This document shows, one piece after another, positions 1 through 5,716 of a stretch of 10,319 bases of DNA. The DNA comes from CAVURW01 sp963743595 (GTDB lineage Bacteria; Verrucomicrobiota; Verrucomicrobiia; Methylacidiphilales; UBA1321). Under the pieces are notes generated by a model, which saw nothing but the letters and a program-made list of their open reading frames with translations, was not told the DNA's origin and searched no databases. The position numbers and the translations under genes were made by a program. Position 1 is the stretch's first letter. Every line of letters starts with the position of its first letter. The stretch spans positions 1-10,319 of the forward strand of contig CAVURW010000260.1 in assembly GCA_963743595.1 (NCBI GenBank), given 5' to 3'.

Positions 1-233
1 TTTGTGGATCGGAAGTGGGGGATTTGGGCGGGAAGATTGTCGGCGAAGCGCGTGTGTTTTCGCAAGCCGATTTAGCTCGAAAGATTTCTCATTAGCTCAA
101 TTGCGAACGACGTGCAGGATAACGCCAGCGACCATCGGGAGCCGAGACTATACCCCACCCCGCCAACTTCTCCCCCTCAGGTCAGTTCTGGGTGCAGCGT
201 CACGCTGCCCAAGCGACGATAGGAGCAGCTAAA
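1..233. other. Left-edge stretch without a recognised gene
   Basis: I see no supportable gene here. The plus frame over 2-232 is open but its translation is Arg/Ser/Pro/Cys-rich, with no domain-like pattern, and it has no ribosome binding site. A perfect 6-bp hairpin lies at 194-208 (GCAGCG-TCA-CGCTGC), flanked by GGG at 190-192 and CCC at 208-210 that could extend it past one bulged T. The stretch could be the edge of an element lying mostly outside the window. Confidence 0.3.
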
Positions 234-383
234 TCATGTGAGGACGACATTCCCCCCTAAGGTTTTAACCTGGGGGATGGAGAGGGCTCTGCCCGGTCTG
301 AACCTAATCTTTATTGCCTTTCTGTCTTCTGATAGAACAATCAATTCTCGTGATCGGGCAGAGATTGTCACTCTGCCTGCCAT
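234..383 (-). CDS. Weak 49-codon small ORF after paralogue C
   Basis: This ATG-to-TGA frame begins MAGRVTISARSREL and ends GGNVVLT. An AGGAA sits directly against the ATG, which is too close to be a good ribosome binding site. The frame is the same as that of paralogue C, whose TAG stop at 405-407 lies 21 nt upstream, so it may be a separate small gene, the disconnected tail of C, or chance. It contains two stem-loops (253-276 and 356-378), which is unusual for a real coding sequence. No family was recognised. Confidence 0.15.
   Translation of the reverse strand: MAGRVTISARSRELIVLSEDRKAIKIRFRPGRALSIPQVKTLGGNVVLT
253..276. repeat. Strong stem-loop (CCCCC...GGGGG)
   Basis: The arms are CCCCC and GGGGG outside, and AGGTT and AACCT inside, separated by a 2-nt bulge (TA) on the left arm and a TT turn. 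No T-tract follows on either strand, so it is not a standard intrinsic terminator. It could be an end of a mobile element or a structured RNA. Confidence 0.4.
356..378 (-). terminator. Stem-loop downstream of the minus-strand array, possible terminator
   Basis: GGGCAGAG (356-363) pairs with CTCTGCCT (371-378) around the 7-nt loop ATTGTCA: seven Watson-Crick pairs and one G-T. It begins 27 nt after the stop codon of paralogue C, where the minus-strand operon should end. The transcript side lacks a U-tract, so termination would be weak or factor-dependent. The related CTCTGCCCGGTC at 287-298 could pair with 352-363 as an alternative fold. Confidence 0.35.
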
Positions 384-404
384 TTCCTGTGGCACCCAAA
401 ATAT

Positions 405-950
405 CTATTTGCCTGCTCTAATTTCTTTCAATAGACTCAAATAAGTCATGACGTCCAATCGCTTTACCGTATCACCAACAGCGCTGTATTCAATGAGGTG
501 ATTTAACTTATCGCTTATCTTCCCTTTTTCATGATAAATAAGAATTTCGCTGGGACATGATTTTGAAGGCTTGACATCTTTTGCATTATATTTTATCGAT
601 CCATATATATTGGTTTTAGTCAGTCCCTCTAGTCTTTGAACGAAAGTCACTAATCGCTCGATGGAACGAGGACTAAGTTCAGTAAAATGACCCTCAACTA
701 AATAATGAGTAAAGCTGGTAAAGTGATCCCAGTTTACCCGAGCAAAGTTTTTTATCCTAAACTCAAGTTGGATGGGACCTTCGATTAGTTCAATGGTTTT
801 TGATTCACGAAGTTTCTTATCAACAGCTAAAATATCAGAAATAGCAAGCTGGAGTTTCCCTAAGTAAAAGAATTGGTTCATGTTGGATCTGTATGACCTT
901 GAATAAGTACTAGATTTTTCGGCAACCTGTTGAACCATTTCCATTAGCAT
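405..950 (-). CDS. Paralogue C: C-terminally truncated copy of the A/B family, unknown function
   Basis: Function is unknown. Residues 24-139 (from MNQFFYLGK to EILI) match the first ~116 residues of paralogue A at about 65% identity by eye, including NWDHFTSFTHYL, PRSIERLV and KTNI. After EILI the homology stops, and an unrelated tail of about 42 residues ends KEIRAGK. A and B continue for about 215 more residues, so C lacks roughly two thirds of the family fold. The first 23 codons (MLMEMVQ...) come from the leader sequence repeated at both paralogue junctions. The family start by homology is the ATG at 881, giving 158 aa. The ATG at 950 lies 5 nt after the stop of B. No signal peptide or membrane segment is visible. 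It could be a functional short variant or a decaying copy. Confidence 0.6.
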   Translation of the reverse strand: MLMEMVQQVAEKSSTYSRSYRSNMNQFFYLGKLQLAISDILAVDKKLRESKTIELIEGPIQLEFRIKNFARVNWDHFTSFTHYLVEGHFTELSPRSIERLVTFVQRLEGLTKTNIYGSIKYNAKDVKPSKSCPSEILIYHEKGKISDKLNHLIEYSAVGDTVKRLDVMTYLSLLKEIRAGK

Positions 951-955
951 AGGCT

Positions 956-1954
956 CTATTCCGGATGAACTTCTTCCAGTATTTTCTTGGAACTGGTCGC
1001 TTTCGTCATATCAACACCCATTGAATCCAGATAGTTTTGCATTTCGGGCGTAATCTTGGACCCTTCATGAAGCGGCTGAGGAGAGACCACCAAAAATTGA
1101 TATCCCTTTTCCATGATCCGAAAGGAGGGCATAAAACCTTCTGGGTTTTTCTTGTTCTCACTAAAAAACCAAGCTCCAAATGGGATAATCATATTTGTCT
1201 TATGATCGATTATTTTTCTCAATTCTTCAAAGGCCATAAAAGACTTTATTTTTGTTGTTAAAGCGGCCTCATATCTATCTGCATTTAGCTTTTCATTAAC
1301 TATAATATCTAGGTCTTTACGGGTTCTCTTAGCATCAGCATAAACACCCACCGACCAAAATACGGATATTATTCTTTCACCTAAATAATTATGTGCAGCT
1401 TCAACGAGCGAATGAGTTAAATCAGATACTGGCATCACAAATCTATTAGAGTTATTTACTGTAAACGTTTTTTTCGTAAGTTCTTCCATAAACGAGTAAA
1501 GCTCTTGTAGCTTGCTGTCCTTAATTAGAACGCCATCTTTATACATGATATATGGACTATTTTTCTGAAAAGAAAAATAGACTATACCATTACCATCGCC
1601 AACTAAAATTGAAATCTCGCTTTTGTTATCTTTCTTAGATGATTTTAGCTCTTTCCCATTATACCATATTTCACCACCCAGGCCAAAGTGAGGATATAAA
1701 GTTCTTATTGTTTTGCATACATGAATAAGTTTATCGAAGGAATCGACTGTGGGGGAAAAATAGCCTTTTACAGAATAATGAGTTGTTTCCTCAAATTGAT
1801 CTAGGTCAAAATTAGTGAAATGTTTGGCATTAAAGTCAAACGTATATGCCCCTTCTCTTTTCTTAAAGGTTGCTGATTCGCGAAGCTTTTTGTCCATTGA
1901 TAAGACATCAGAAATGTTTATTTGAGGTTTCCCTAAGTATACATAGTCTTTCAT
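956..1954 (-). CDS. Paralogue B: 332-aa protein of an unrecognised family
   Basis: I do not recognise the family. The protein is soluble-looking, with no signal peptide or membrane span. It aligns end to end with paralogue A: YLGK(P/S)Q at the N-terminus, LRES near residue 30, SWSVG/FWSVG in the middle, and a well-conserved C-terminus (IDHKTN, KKNPEG, MEKGYQFLV, HEG.KITPEMQ, EEVHP). I chose the ATG at 1954 because it gives exactly 332 aa, the same length as A, and matches A's first residues; the longer frame to 1999 would need a TTG start. The start lies 1 nt after the stop of a 27-codon leader frame, so coupled translation is possible. The DNA is visibly more AT-rich than the flanking efflux genes, which suggests acquisition by transfer. 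Its 3' neighbour is the truncated copy C. Confidence 0.75.
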   Translation of the reverse strand: MKDYVYLGKPQINISDVLSMDKKLRESATFKKREGAYTFDFNAKHFTNFDLDQFEETTHYSVKGYFSPTVDSFDKLIHVCKTIRTLYPHFGLGGEIWYNGKELKSSKKDNKSEISILVGDGNGIVYFSFQKNSPYIMYKDGVLIKDSKLQELYSFMEELTKKTFTVNNSNRFVMPVSDLTHSLVEAAHNYLGERIISVFWSVGVYADAKRTRKDLDIIVNEKLNADRYEAALTTKIKSFMAFEELRKIIDHKTNMIIPFGAWFFSENKKNPEGFMPSFRIMEKGYQFLVVSPQPLHEGSKITPEMQNYLDSMGVDMTKATSSKKILEEVHPE

Positions 1955-1955
1955 G

Positions 1956-2039
1956 CTAAAATCTAATTGATTCCAGTTCACTGAATCCTTTGACCACAAG
2001 AGTAGGTGAAGGAATCGATTGAACCATTTCCATTAACAT
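1956..2039 (-). CDS. Candidate 27-aa leader ORF between paralogues A and B
   Basis: The ATG lies 5 nt after the stop of A, and the frame ends TAG one nucleotide before the ATG of B (TAG-C-ATG). The translation begins MLMEMVQSIPSPTLVVKG. The same start (MLMEMVQ) recurs 5 nt after the stop of B, where it is in frame with C. The precise fit between two genes suggests translational coupling or a leader peptide. The alternative is that the leader was once fused to B, as it now is to C, and a frameshift separated it. Confidence 0.3.
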   Translation of the reverse strand: MLMEMVQSIPSPTLVVKGFSELESIRF

Positions 2040-2044
2040 AGGCT

Positions 2045-3043
2045 CTATTGGGGATGAACTTCTTCCTGTATTTTCTTAAAAGTGGTCGCTTTCGTTGTAT
2101 CGATACCCATCAAATCCATATAGCCTTGCATTTCCGGGGTGATCTTGGCCCCTTCGTGAATCGGTTGCTCGCATCTGACCAGAAACTGATAACCTTTTTC
2201 CATGACCCGAATGAGAGGCATAAGACCTTCGGGATTCTTTTTATCTTCCTTCAAAATCCAGATTCCCAATGGAACGATGGCATTGGTCTTGTGATCGATG
2301 ACTTTTCTAAACTCTTCCAAAGCAAGGAAAGATTTCAAAGTGGCTGTTATGGAAGCCTTGTACCAATCGGCATCCGGTTTCTCATTAAACAAATATTGGA
2401 GCTGGGCAAGTATCTCATCTGTCTTTCCAAAAATACCCACGCTCCAAGATATGGAAGTTATTTTTTGTCCCAGATGGTCATAAGCTTTTTGGACAAACTC
2501 ATGTTCCAATTCAGAGGGTTGTAAGAAAAGTTTGTTAGTAGTATTTTCTGAAAAAGGATATCCGGATAACTCTTGAATAAAATCATAAAATTTGTCTAGT
2601 TTGTTTTCTTTGACCAAAACGCCATCACGATATTTTGTGTAGGGACTAGCTTTCTGAAAGCTAAAACCCACACCCATTCTACCTCTAGACCATTCAATCA
2701 GTATTTCATTGCGATCTGATTTGGTAGGTGGCTTAAGCCCTTTTGCATGGTAGCAGATTTTTGCCCATATGTTAGTTTTATTCAACCCTTTCAGCTCTCT
2801 GAAAATGGTCACCAACCGCTCGATGGAACGAGGCCCCAGTTCGTTGAAACCAGCATCGATCAAATAGTGAGTGAAGCTGGTAAAGTGATCCCAATTTAAA
2901 GGGACAAAACTCTTAATCCCGAATTCAAACTGAACAGGACCTTCGATTAGTTGAATGGTTTTTGATTCGCGTATTTTTGCGTCAATAGCTAAAACATCCG
3001 AGATAGCAAGCTGGGATTTTCCTAAGTAAAAATATTGATCCAT
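2045..3043 (-). CDS. Paralogue A: 332-aa protein of an unrecognised family
   Basis: This is the first of three tandem paralogues, and its function is unknown. It starts MDQYFYLGKSQLAISDVL. Charged and aromatic residues are spread through the chain, with no signal peptide, membrane span or obvious catalytic triad. Conserved blocks shared with B are RES near residue 30, WDHFTSFTHYL near 51-61, a YLGK start, IDHKTN near 240, KKNPEG, MEKGYQFLV and the EEVHP end. Blocks shared with C are confined to the first ~116 residues. The ATG is 2 nt after the TAA of the nucleotidyltransferase-like gene (TAA-TC-ATG), so A is very probably translated with that gene. This placement links the family to the NTase pair, but gives no activity. 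Confidence 0.78.
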   Translation of the reverse strand: MDQYFYLGKSQLAISDVLAIDAKIRESKTIQLIEGPVQFEFGIKSFVPLNWDHFTSFTHYLIDAGFNELGPRSIERLVTIFRELKGLNKTNIWAKICYHAKGLKPPTKSDRNEILIEWSRGRMGVGFSFQKASPYTKYRDGVLVKENKLDKFYDFIQELSGYPFSENTTNKLFLQPSELEHEFVQKAYDHLGQKITSISWSVGIFGKTDEILAQLQYLFNEKPDADWYKASITATLKSFLALEEFRKVIDHKTNAIVPLGIWILKEDKKNPEGLMPLIRVMEKGYQFLVRCEQPIHEGAKITPEMQGYMDLMGIDTTKATTFKKIQEEVHPQ

Positions 3044-3045
3044 GA

Positions 3046-3986
3046 TTAAAATGTAATAATGAAGTCATTTGGGTTAGAACCCAATATTTGCCGTAAGAGC
3101 TTTTCCAGACTGCTATTAGTAAAGGTGCTACCAGTGGGGGCCATAAAGAAAATCTCATCTATTGCCGTGGGCGGCGTACCATGGATCAGAGATAGAACAT
3201 ACTGAGTCACCGTCCGGGTATTTCCATTGAGTGCATTGGCTGAATTTGTGACACTGATCTTAAGTATTTTTCCTCCTTGAGATTTAACAATGAAATCGAC
3301 GTCCGATGAATATTGAGACCACTTGCCCACACTTTTTCCGCTCCGGATATCGGCCAAAAGTTGTGTGGCATTGAACCCCTTGGATGACAACCAGCTATTC
3401 AAAGGCAAACGCTCGCCCAAAGCAACCACCGAGAAAGGGGGAGGCTCAATTAAAGCTGTTGCAAGGGTCGGCGGGCCAGGAGCCACATAGCGTTCCATGG
3501 CTGCGCCGCTGCTCAGTTCCCTGGCAAAACCCTGGAGAGAGGAAAGGCTGCGCTTGGTGCTCGTCAATGCCCGCACCAGTTTGGCAATGCCGGGAATCTG
3601 GCGGAATTGCCACATCATCCATGAATACGGAAAGATCATACAATTTCTTGTTGGCCACATTTCTCATGGCTTCTCCGAGTGTCGTCGCGTCCAGGGCGGT
3701 TATCCGGACTGTGGGCTTTCTGAAACGGCTCTGCCCGGTCGACAAAGGTAACCTCCTGTAGACTGGAAAGAAGTCCGACAATTCCGGTGTCTAACAATTC
3801 CATGTCCTCGCTGGTGAGAGGTAGAAGATCACCAATTTTTGGTGAGTGCGGGTTGTGCTGCGCATCCCATTCCCTGTACACGGTTCCCCAAATATTTACC
3901 GCTTGACCTGCCACAATAATGGGCCGAATCCCGACCTGATTAATGCGCGTTAAAATCAAGTCATACTGCTCAGGTGCCAAGTTCAC
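3046..3986 (-). pseudogene. Nucleotidyltransferase-like gene broken by two frameshifts
   Basis: The coding signal moves through three frames: 3986 to about 3720, then about 3720 to 3600, then about 3600 to 3046. Joining them gives about 312 aa. The first part has the pattern IIVAGQAVNIW (residues 23-33) followed by LPLTSEDMELLD (about 55-66). This resembles the GGQAVN..W and TSKDIDF motifs of nucleotidyltransferase-fold proteins related to AbiEii toxins, but the expected D-x-D reads D-x-E. The middle frame runs KPTVRITALDATTLGEAM to VAIPPD, and the last resumes at IPGIAKLVRAL and ends DFIITF. Each shift fits one extra base. The start is a GTG overlapping the stop of the small upstream gene (GTGA). 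The C-terminal ~150 residues match nothing I know and might be a separate gene starting at an internal ATG near 3498. Sequencing error is an alternative to decay. Confidence 0.6.
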
Positions 3987-4255
3987 GTCGGCAAACGTCT
4001 GCCCCAGTTGATCACTTTAATGGGACCATTGGTGACGCTGTTCTTACTTTGAATCTCTTCCGCTGACGCCTTACCTGACTCTATTAGTTCCATGTCTCGC
4101 TCGCGGGAAATTCCCTTCGCCAACTGGGCGTCTTCAAACGAAGATTCCACAATCTCCAGACCATTCTCCATCGCGATCTTCAGCAGCGTCCGCTCCACTT
4201 TGCCACGTCTACGGCCAGAGGGAGAGACTTTGAGATTAAGGGCAAGTGTCTTCAT
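3983..4255 (-). CDS. Small 90-aa protein coupled to the nucleotidyltransferase-like gene
   Basis: This is a short, charged, soluble protein with a basic N-terminal patch (SPSGRRRGKVERTLLKI), an acidic middle (FEDAQLAKGISRERDMELIES) and a basic end (INWGRRLPT). I chose the ATG at 4255 because GGGAA lies just upstream; the frame could also open at the GTG at 4258. Its TGA overlaps the GTG of the nucleotidyltransferase-like gene, so the two are translationally coupled. A small ORF directly before an NTase is typical of toxin-antitoxin modules, so an antitoxin or NTase-partner role is a reasonable inference, not a recognised family. If the NTase is inactive, this gene may be a leftover. Confidence 0.65.
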   Translation of the reverse strand: MKTLALNLKVSPSGRRRGKVERTLLKIAMENGLEIVESSFEDAQLAKGISRERDMELIESGKASAEEIQSKNSVTNGPIKVINWGRRLPT

Positions 4256-4346
4256 CACTTCCCGAATTTATCCAGTTTTGGAGAATGCGGCAACCTACAA
4301 AGGAAATTCCAACTAAGTCGGAAATCTCAAGGCGAAATAATGATCG

Positions 4347-4370
4347 AAACAGGGTACAAAACAGGGTACA
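4347..4370 (+). repeat. Tandem 12-bp duplication AAACAGGGTACA x2
   Basis: Two exact adjacent copies (4347-4358 and 4359-4370). The period is a multiple of three. It lies in the gap between the AbiEi-like remnant and the NTase pair, and could be a recombination or insertion scar, or iterons for a binding protein. Confidence 0.6.
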
Positions 4371-4372
4371 CG

Positions 4373-4417
4373 GGAGTAGTGGCATCCTTACTGAGTACTA
4401 GTGGCGGAGTAGTGGCA
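4373..4417 (+). repeat. 12-bp direct repeat GGAGTAGTGGCA, 33-bp spacing
   Basis: Exact copies at 4373-4384 and 4406-4417, starting 2 bp after the tandem duplication at 4347-4370. The spacing start to start is 33 bp, about three helical turns. Confidence 0.5.
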
Positions 4418-4430
4418 GATTAGCCTTGTT

Positions 4431-4616
4431 TCAGAGAGAGAAATCCGTTATTTGTCCTAGGAAGTCGGATAGCTGGATCGTCCGAGCCCTACCTTCGGAG
4501 CCATTTTCCTTGACATGACCTGTCACAACTAGGCCTTCCTGGCGCGGCGTAAGTGCCTCAGTCTCATAGGCTTCTGACTTGTGCTTCTTTTCGATCCTTT
4601 GACCGGGGTGGTCAGG
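4431..4616 (-). pseudogene. Downstream fragment, 61 codons, no start
   Basis: An open frame with no start of its own begins right after a TAA, overlaps the stop of the AbiEi-like fragment, and reads ...EALTPRQEGLVVTGHV... to ITDFSL. The composition looks like real protein. It is in a different frame from the AbiEi-like N-terminus, so it may be the shifted continuation of that gene or part of another dead gene. The family was not recognised. Confidence 0.25.
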
Positions 4617-4761
4617 TTATGACCTTTCCGGAACAATTTTTGTGTGCGTGATGAGTCCGGTCAAAACCTGCATCCTCCGCCTGTTTTGCTGTGAAAAAGC
4701 CGCCCTGAGATTGCGCTGCCTCTAAGAGCTTGGAGCTGGACTCGCGAAATAATCGCCGCAT
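4612..4761 (-). pseudogene. Truncated AbiEi-type antitoxin N-terminus (winged helix)
   Basis: The 49 codons include LLEAAQSQGGFFTAKQAEDA, then GFDRTHHAHKNCSGKVIT and a stop. AbiEi antitoxins of type IV toxin-antitoxin systems begin with a winged helix of the pattern LLE.A...GG.FTA.QA...G..R..L..HV..G...R...G.YRL. This fragment follows that pattern to about the GK, then stops before the G.YRL strand and the large C-terminal domain, against about 200 or more residues in a full protein. The ATG at 4761 follows an in-frame TAG, with AGGG and AAAGG upstream. The NTase-like gene of the partner (AbiEii) type lies on the same strand 0.6 kb downstream, so both may be remains of one AbiE-like locus. 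Confidence 0.5.
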
Positions 4762-4799
4762 GGCCTTTCCCTACTCATCGAAAGGCATTTGCACATCAT

Positions 4800-4823
4800 G
4801 AATAGCGCATTTATTGCGTATTC
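4800..4823. repeat. Stem-loop after the 215-aa gene
   Basis: GAATA+CGCA (4800-4804, 4806-4809) pairs with TGCG+TATTC (4815-4823) around a 5-nt loop with a single bulged G at 4805: nine pairs. On the minus strand it lies 12 nt after the stop of the 215-aa gene and before the AbiEi-like fragment. There is no U-tract, so it may be a processing or weak termination element or an operator. Confidence 0.35.
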
Positions 4824-4834
4824 TATGCAGTAGG

Positions 4835-5482
4835 CTAGCCCGCCGGAATTGTTACTTCACACAGAGGATCGTGAGGGTAGGCTTTATCCGTTTCTCTTCT
4901 CTTCCAATAATCCTTCCAGTACGTCCACCACGCTTTATGCATATCAACCGCTTGTTGTAGTGAAATCTCTCCAGTCATCAGGAATAAACGAATGGATTTG
5001 GCCTCGATTAAAACTCCTGCCGGACCAGCGAAAAAAGCCATTTTAATTACGCTGTCTTTCGATTCAGTCGTGAAATGTTTAATAGTCGATTCAACCTCTC
5101 CGAGGACCGAATCAAGCGCGACACCGTTACCGAGAACGAACGGCCCTTCATGCGAAAAATGAAAGGGCTCAAGCTGATCTTGCCTGAGTTTTTGAGGCCA
5201 ATCGTTTGGGAGATTTGTGGAACCCTTACGGGTCAGAAACGAAACAAGGGAAGGACTTACACACCGGATCGCAAGTAGACTTGAGGGAGGCTTTGTTTCA
5301 TCCTTGGGTGGATCAAATATTTGAACACCTCCGAACTCCAATTGTATGGATTCAGGAAGATGCTCGTCCCACCATCGCCAATATCCGATATCGGTAATGG
5401 CAGAAACCAGTACATCAAACATCTCCTTTTGTTCTTGAAGCGCCACCCGACCACCATAGCGGAAATCTTTGGAGGTGGCCAT
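4835..5482 (-). CDS. Intact 215-aa protein of unknown function, Trp-rich at both ends
   Basis: The reading frame from MATSKDFRYGGRVAL to CEVTIPAG is uninterrupted. It has no signal peptide and no convincing membrane span (only the short hydrophobic AFFAGPAGVLIEA near residue 145). Visible marks are YWRWWDEHLPES and LEFGGVQIF near residues 34-55, PPSSLLAIRC near 70, and a C-terminal HKAWWTYWKDYWKRR. The layout resembles uncharacterised proteins I associate with PVC-group genomes, but I cannot name a family. The ATG at 5482 was chosen because it lies 4 nt after the stop of the recombinase-like remnant. The frame is open further upstream to 5557, but there it overlaps that remnant, and no good ribosome binding site marks any start. 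As the one undamaged gene in this part of the island, it may still be used. Confidence 0.6.
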   Translation of the reverse strand: MATSKDFRYGGRVALQEQKEMFDVLVSAITDIGYWRWWDEHLPESIQLEFGGVQIFDPPKDETKPPSSLLAIRCVSPSLVSFLTRKGSTNLPNDWPQKLRQDQLEPFHFSHEGPFVLGNGVALDSVLGEVESTIKHFTTESKDSVIKMAFFAGPAGVLIEAKSIRLFLMTGEISLQQAVDMHKAWWTYWKDYWKRRETDKAYPHDPLCEVTIPAG

Positions 5483-5486
5483 CCAG

Positions 5487-5603
5487 TTAAGCTGCGCTGG
5501 CCGCAATCGCAAAAATCGCGGCTTTGAGCGCCGGGGAAAGCTTGTCCCAAGCCTCAATAACCATCTCTAAGTGAGGGTCCCGCCGCAAACTTTGTGTGCG
5601 CAT
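5487..5603 (-). pseudogene. C-terminal remnant resembling a tyrosine recombinase tail
   Basis: The 38 codons end EMVIEAWDKLSPALKAAIFA followed by IAASAA and a stop. This pattern (V.AW..L...I.A.I.A....A) is one I associate from memory with the extreme C-terminus of site-specific recombinases in planctomycetes and verrucomicrobia. The frame is open upstream only to 5678 before a TGA, so no catalytic R, H, R or Y motifs remain. The upstream codons run antisense across the T-arm-like sequence at 5650-5673. The stop is 4 nt before the 215-aa gene. It might instead be a small independent ORF. Confidence 0.4.
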
Positions 5604-5649
5604 TTGTGTCCATGACTCTATAAGTGCGTGTGGTTTCACACGTTTCGGC

Positions 5650-5673
5650 GTAGGTTCGAGCCCTGCTTCCAGG
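5650..5673 (+). other. tRNA T-arm-like sequence, possible attachment-site remnant
   Basis: GTAGG-TTCGAGC-CCTGC folds as a 5-bp T-stem (one G-T pair) with a canonical 7-nt TTC-R-A loop. The next seven bases, TTCCAGG, would be the acceptor 3' strand. No matching CCTGGAA lies within tRNA distance upstream, so there is no full tRNA here. Integrases commonly use tRNA 3' ends, and a recombinase-like tail is adjacent, so this fits an att half-site. Coincidence is quite possible. Confidence 0.3.
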
Positions 5674-5716
5674 TCAATTCAAATTGGTTTTTGGATAACA
5701 TAGGGAGTTATTACTT

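Larger units (their letters stand above)
4340..4423 (+). other. Repeat-bearing stretch with a 27-codon open frame
   Basis: The gap 4256-4611 contains no recognised gene. Within it, 4340-4423 is an ATG-to-TAG frame reading MIETGYKTGYTGVV and so on, whose internal repetition comes from the DNA repeats below. AAGG lies 8-9 nt upstream. The small peptide is probably a by-product of the repeats. Confidence 0.15.

Noticed and set aside
956..1999. Longer form of paralogue B starting at 1999
   Set aside because: It would use a TTG, and the added 15 residues have no match in A, whereas the ATG at 1954 gives the same 332-aa length as A.
2048..2524. Long open plus-strand frame opposite paralogue A
   Set aside because: The minus-strand frame is conserved between A and B as protein, so the plus frame is antisense shadow.
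285..3740. Identical 14-mer GGCTCTGCCCGGTC at 285-298 and 3727-3740
   Set aside because: One shared 14-mer in about 10 kb is not far from chance expectation, and the second copy lies inside coding sequence of the NTase-like gene. Flanks do not match.
4347..4417. CRISPR-like array
   Set aside because: Only two copies of each short unit; one pair is in direct tandem without a spacer.
5579..5673. Complete tRNA gene ending at the T-arm-like sequence
   Set aside because: No acceptor 5' strand matching TTCCAGG, no D-arm and no proper anticodon arm upstream. The hairpin CGTGTG-GTTT-CACACG at 5627-5642 has a 4-nt loop, not the 7 nt of an anticodon loop.
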